NCBI GenBank assembly: GCA_019752635.1
Contig: JAIELX010000062.1
Location: 1-61,045, forward strand
Source: Candidatus Obscuribacterales bacterium
GTDB taxonomy: Bacteria > Cyanobacteriota > Vampirovibrionia > Obscuribacterales > Obscuribacteraceae
Direction of reading: 5' to 3'
Length of the DNA stretch: 61,045 nucleotides
Shown: one piece after another, positions 59,801 through 61,045 of the stretch
Layout: every line of letters begins with the position of its first letter
How positions within the stretch are numbered: position 1 is the stretch's first letter
The notes under the pieces: model-generated
Seen by the model: only the letters and a program-made list of their open reading frames with translations
Database searches by the model: none
Told to the model about the DNA's origin: nothing
Made by a program: the position numbers and the translations under genes

Positions 59801-61045
59801 TCCCCGTGACAATTGCCCCGGTCGAAATATTGCCGCCGGCCTGCAGAGTCACATATCCAGCCGCACTGCCCACACCACCATTAGTGGTGTCAATCGTGCC
59901 ACCGATTGCGATGTCATTAGTCACATTGATGTCTACGTGCCCACCGATTGTCATTTCTCCGGCGGAGGCATAGCTGACACCAACAAAATCGATATCCGGG
60001 TCACCGGTAACATTCGAATGAACGACGTTGAACGCCTCGGTAGCATTATCTACTTTTAGTTTCAACGTTCCGGCATCAAAGCTAACATCTCCACCCATGT
60101 CCTGGACGTCGATCCGCAAGTGTCCATCCTTAGCGTCGAACTTAATCAAGTTGTTCGCGTCGAGCCGTCCGCCGGTGACGTTTAGTTCCGGTTTTAACGA
60201 CGAACTACCGACGATTTCCATGATGAGATCATGTCCAGCGGACATGAGCCCGCCCGTATTATCGATGGTGAGACTGTTGTTGACCAACTCATTGATTCGC
60301 AAATCACCCATAATCGACTGAAGCGTGCCTTGGTTGGCAACCGTGCTGGAAATCACAGCCAAGTTAGCCTGAGCAGCAATACTACCTGTGTTTATCACCG
60401 ATAAAGCCTGTAAGTTCATAGTCGAAGCAGAGCTCATCACTCCGGTATTGGTGATGTTAGCCGCAGTGGCAGAGAATGCACCGGCGCTCGAAATAGTTCC
60501 GGCATTAAACAACATGTTCGTTGCGGTCAAGTTTAAACCAAGGTTGGCCAGCAAATTGGAAAAACCACTAAGCCCGGTAGACGGAAGAACAGTTGTAAGC
60601 AAAGCGCCTGCATTGTTCGTGATGTTCGACGACAGGATGTTCGCAACCGACACCGACTGGTTGCTGGATACTGCATAGAAGGTACCGGAATTGGTGAAAT
60701 TCGCCAGATTGAGAGCACCGGTTCCAAAATCATGGACAACAGTCAGACCCTGCGGGATGACCAGGTTGCCCAGCTGCCCTGAATTGGCAAAGGCGCCAAG
60801 GTTGACGGTTCCACCGACAGCTGCACCGTTCGAACCAAGTTGGATGGTCTGCCCGCCGTTCTGGTACTGAGTCAAAGCTACGGCTTGCGCTGGAGTGAGC
60901 ATCTCACCCGCGGCCACGTTGACAGCGCTGCCGTCGGGTCCCGTGTACTGCCCGTCTGCGTGGGCGGCGACAGTCTGTTCTGTCGAAGAAAAATCAATCG
61001 CGTGAGCTGCAATCGGATGCTGAGCCACGGTTACCGATAGTGCCA
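56820..61045 (-). CDS. Giant adhesin-like surface protein, N-terminus outside the window
   Basis: At least 1,408 residues, open to the right edge. The residues at the edge (ALSVTVAQHPIAAHAIDFSS) look like the end of a signal peptide, so the true start lies beyond the window and the GTG at 61028 is internal. From there: an Asn/Gly/Ser-rich beta-helix-like half of about 850 residues (IPQGLTVVHDFGTGALNLAN; FSATAANITNTGVMSSASTM) of the filamentous-haemagglutinin/autotransporter type; 29 consecutive prolines (58338-58424) followed by GGDPPPTTTV; then about 500 residues with FecR-like strands (NRMAIKLDSGRIMVCTSEAS; VQVGRGAMVMISANKTGYAS) and LASGHQVVVAEKGSKPLE near the end. No membrane anchor is visible in the window portion. 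Proposed role: surface attachment. Confidence 0.82.
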   Translation of the reverse strand, partial: ALSVTVAQHPIAAHAIDFSSTEQTVAAHADGQYTGPDGSAVNVAAGEMLTPAQAVALTQYQNGGQTIQLGSNGAAVGGTVNLGAFANSGQLGNLVIPQGLTVVHDFGTGALNLANFTNSGTFYAVSSNQSVSVANILSSNITNNAGALLTTVLPSTGLSGFSNLLANLGLNLTATNMLFNAGTISSAGAFSATAANITNTGVMSSASTMNLQALSVINTGSIAAQANLAVISSTVANQGTLQSIMGDLRINELVNNSLTIDNTGGLMSAGHDLIMEIVGSSSLKPELNVTGGRLDANNLIKFDAKDGHLRIDVQDMGGDVSFDAGTLKLKVDNATEAFNVVHSNVTGDPDIDFVGVSYASAGEMTIGGHVDINVTNDIAIGGTIDTTNGGVGSAAGYVTLQAGGNISTGAIVTGNSAGASAAVNLTAGGTIVTGGIIAVGNTASLSAGGTIDVTYQGGGTLGTTGTQLSLSSNSTKTVTNNAGSLVLGDNALTSTGAGSLNVTAPTSSIVFTAGNIVNSTTPVIFGANSIVFQNGTMNFTSAGSVGTPFLVSTAIRGNTVTMPGGALTLNFNGSGGEITDLRAAGTGFTNLNSTNLVVNSAGDIDLGANTFNNVGGTINLTVPNSAFFLAQISSFSTNASAFNGITMNGGLLALGSNGRMTIGNLTSNGGFSNLGGISVYSGIFGPGPFANNQTGIVVNGNVTANGGYVVLNVSNVQTSPPADPFTHSISVQAGATVTSNGQFINGVNGLVNGGGVELSVNTAPPGGLVSYLSAYRPTLEVAALDGTIQLVPGAPVTTLGQAAGSFTGGGTILVTGNGAVIIDENGGATPGLLVGNGSLTAAGGVVYVGGASYAGEIEVLGAVFGNLATTVPAPPPPPPPPPPPPPPPPPPPPPPPPPPPPPGGDPPPTTTVLQTDTTTAQANPTTTQTVPVPAEQQPLSLAPNSGTNTQTVVLNPCAIVEMHPPENQKFKHVKEPPMLVTFDETQMSVLTPTAVDEKANRMAIKLDSGRIMVCTSEASCNVVVQCPGKPLQAVDVPKNATVVIERRSNGSLAVASLEGSAASVSLFDGQSETAQKVIAINPNTNLVLASEEEELIPINGVSESAIGANLTLAFNDNTLVAQTREIKDKKKFLYRGTGDCFVTDSRDRDVQRIQKKMREIEASAIPANRKPVGSVPQKDNAPLSPVAYTVPVNAPKPAAVQGSPAPSKTVLSATRRFESRQCPNGSLKSSTNGMVEVEQSGNIRVVDGDFLYCADKQTTLTINDMSVQVGRGAMVMISANKTGYASVINLWENGIKDVRVTVDGSRIELASGHQVVVAEKGSKPLEVLKRHQLARREVKINAFGGGRNLITADVSLQTALYQIPLLRSVAISQDSECRRIRDKVVKMAAVLTLATAGHGGYQFNSIK
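58338..58424 (-). repeat. Hexanucleotide microsatellite encoding 29 consecutive prolines
   Basis: On the plus strand this is an imperfect run of GGCGGT units (GGCGGTGGCGGTGGCGGT and variants). On the minus strand it reads as alternating CCA and CCG codons, giving 29 prolines in a row between VPAP... and GGDPPP. Every unit change of 6 bp would keep the frame, so length can vary without breaking the gene. The antisense reading gives a poly-Gly frame that is not a gene. Confidence 0.9.

Noticed and set aside
59188..60678. Series of Pro/Val/Ala-rich plus-strand frames
   Set aside because: Antisense shadows of the repetitive beta-helix region; no start signals.

Overview
The window comes from a diderm (outer-membrane-bearing) bacterium of roughly balanced G+C. 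Evidence for two membranes is a KdsC-type Kdo-8-phosphate phosphatase, two Wza-family polysaccharide export proteins, a predicted outer-membrane beta-barrel and a Wzm/Wzt ABC exporter. The gmk-rpoZ pair diverging from an NFACT/RqcH gene, the many tetratricopeptide (TPR) proteins and the large FecR/adhesin-type surface protein would fit a non-photosynthetic relative of Cyanobacteria (Vampirovibrionia/Melainabacteria, e.g. Obscuribacterales). That placement is inference from gene content by eye, not a database result. No tRNA, rRNA, CRISPR array, transposase, integrase or phage gene was recognised.

Left part (1-10.1 kb), mostly housekeeping: a NarL/FixJ response regulator; a secreted carboxypeptidase-regulatory-like protein coupled to a TPR protein; a TPR-like/beta-flower protein; tRNA-dihydrouridine synthase (dusB); a small membrane protein; gmk and rpoZ overlapping by ATGA; rqcH; and a nucleotidyltransferase-fold protein.

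Middle-left part (10.3-22.8 kb): a co-directional minus-strand run holds the AmmeMemoRadiSam radical SAM enzyme (amrS), a 60-residue membrane protein, a periplasmic TPR protein, an M23 peptidase, a very large membrane-anchored von Willebrand A-like protein and, 21 bp behind it, a eukaryotic-type protein N-terminal glutamine amidase (NTAQ1 family). A large unrecognised plus-strand protein, a 490-residue TPR protein, an unrecognised protein and kdsC follow.

Right part (22.8-56.8 kb) is one surface-polysaccharide locus. Its left arm reads leftward and is translationally coupled: asnB-like amidotransferase, a zinc-dehydrogenase/Gfo-Idh-MocA fusion, a heparinase II/III protein, a UDP-Glc/GDP-Man dehydrogenase and a GT4 glycosyltransferase. 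From a divergent promoter region at about 33.6 kb, a rightward arm carries two hexapeptide acyltransferases, six glycosyltransferases, a sugar epimerase and a methyltransferase, with one inverted GT2 gene inside it. The export block on the minus strand (44.7-51.1 kb) has Wzt, Wzm, a predicted outer-membrane protein and two tandem Wza-like proteins. GT4, acyltransferase-3, O-antigen-ligase-like and GT genes close the locus. Nucleotide-sugar enzymes would make the precursors, the glycosyltransferases the repeat or chain, the acyl- and methyltransferases the decorations, and Wzm/Wzt plus the Wza-like proteins would move the product to the surface.

The right edge (56.8 kb to end) is a >1,400-residue adhesin-like surface protein whose N-terminus lies outside the window. 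It has a beta-helix-type N-terminal half, an uninterrupted run of 29 prolines encoded by a hexanucleotide microsatellite, and FecR-like domains at the C-terminus.
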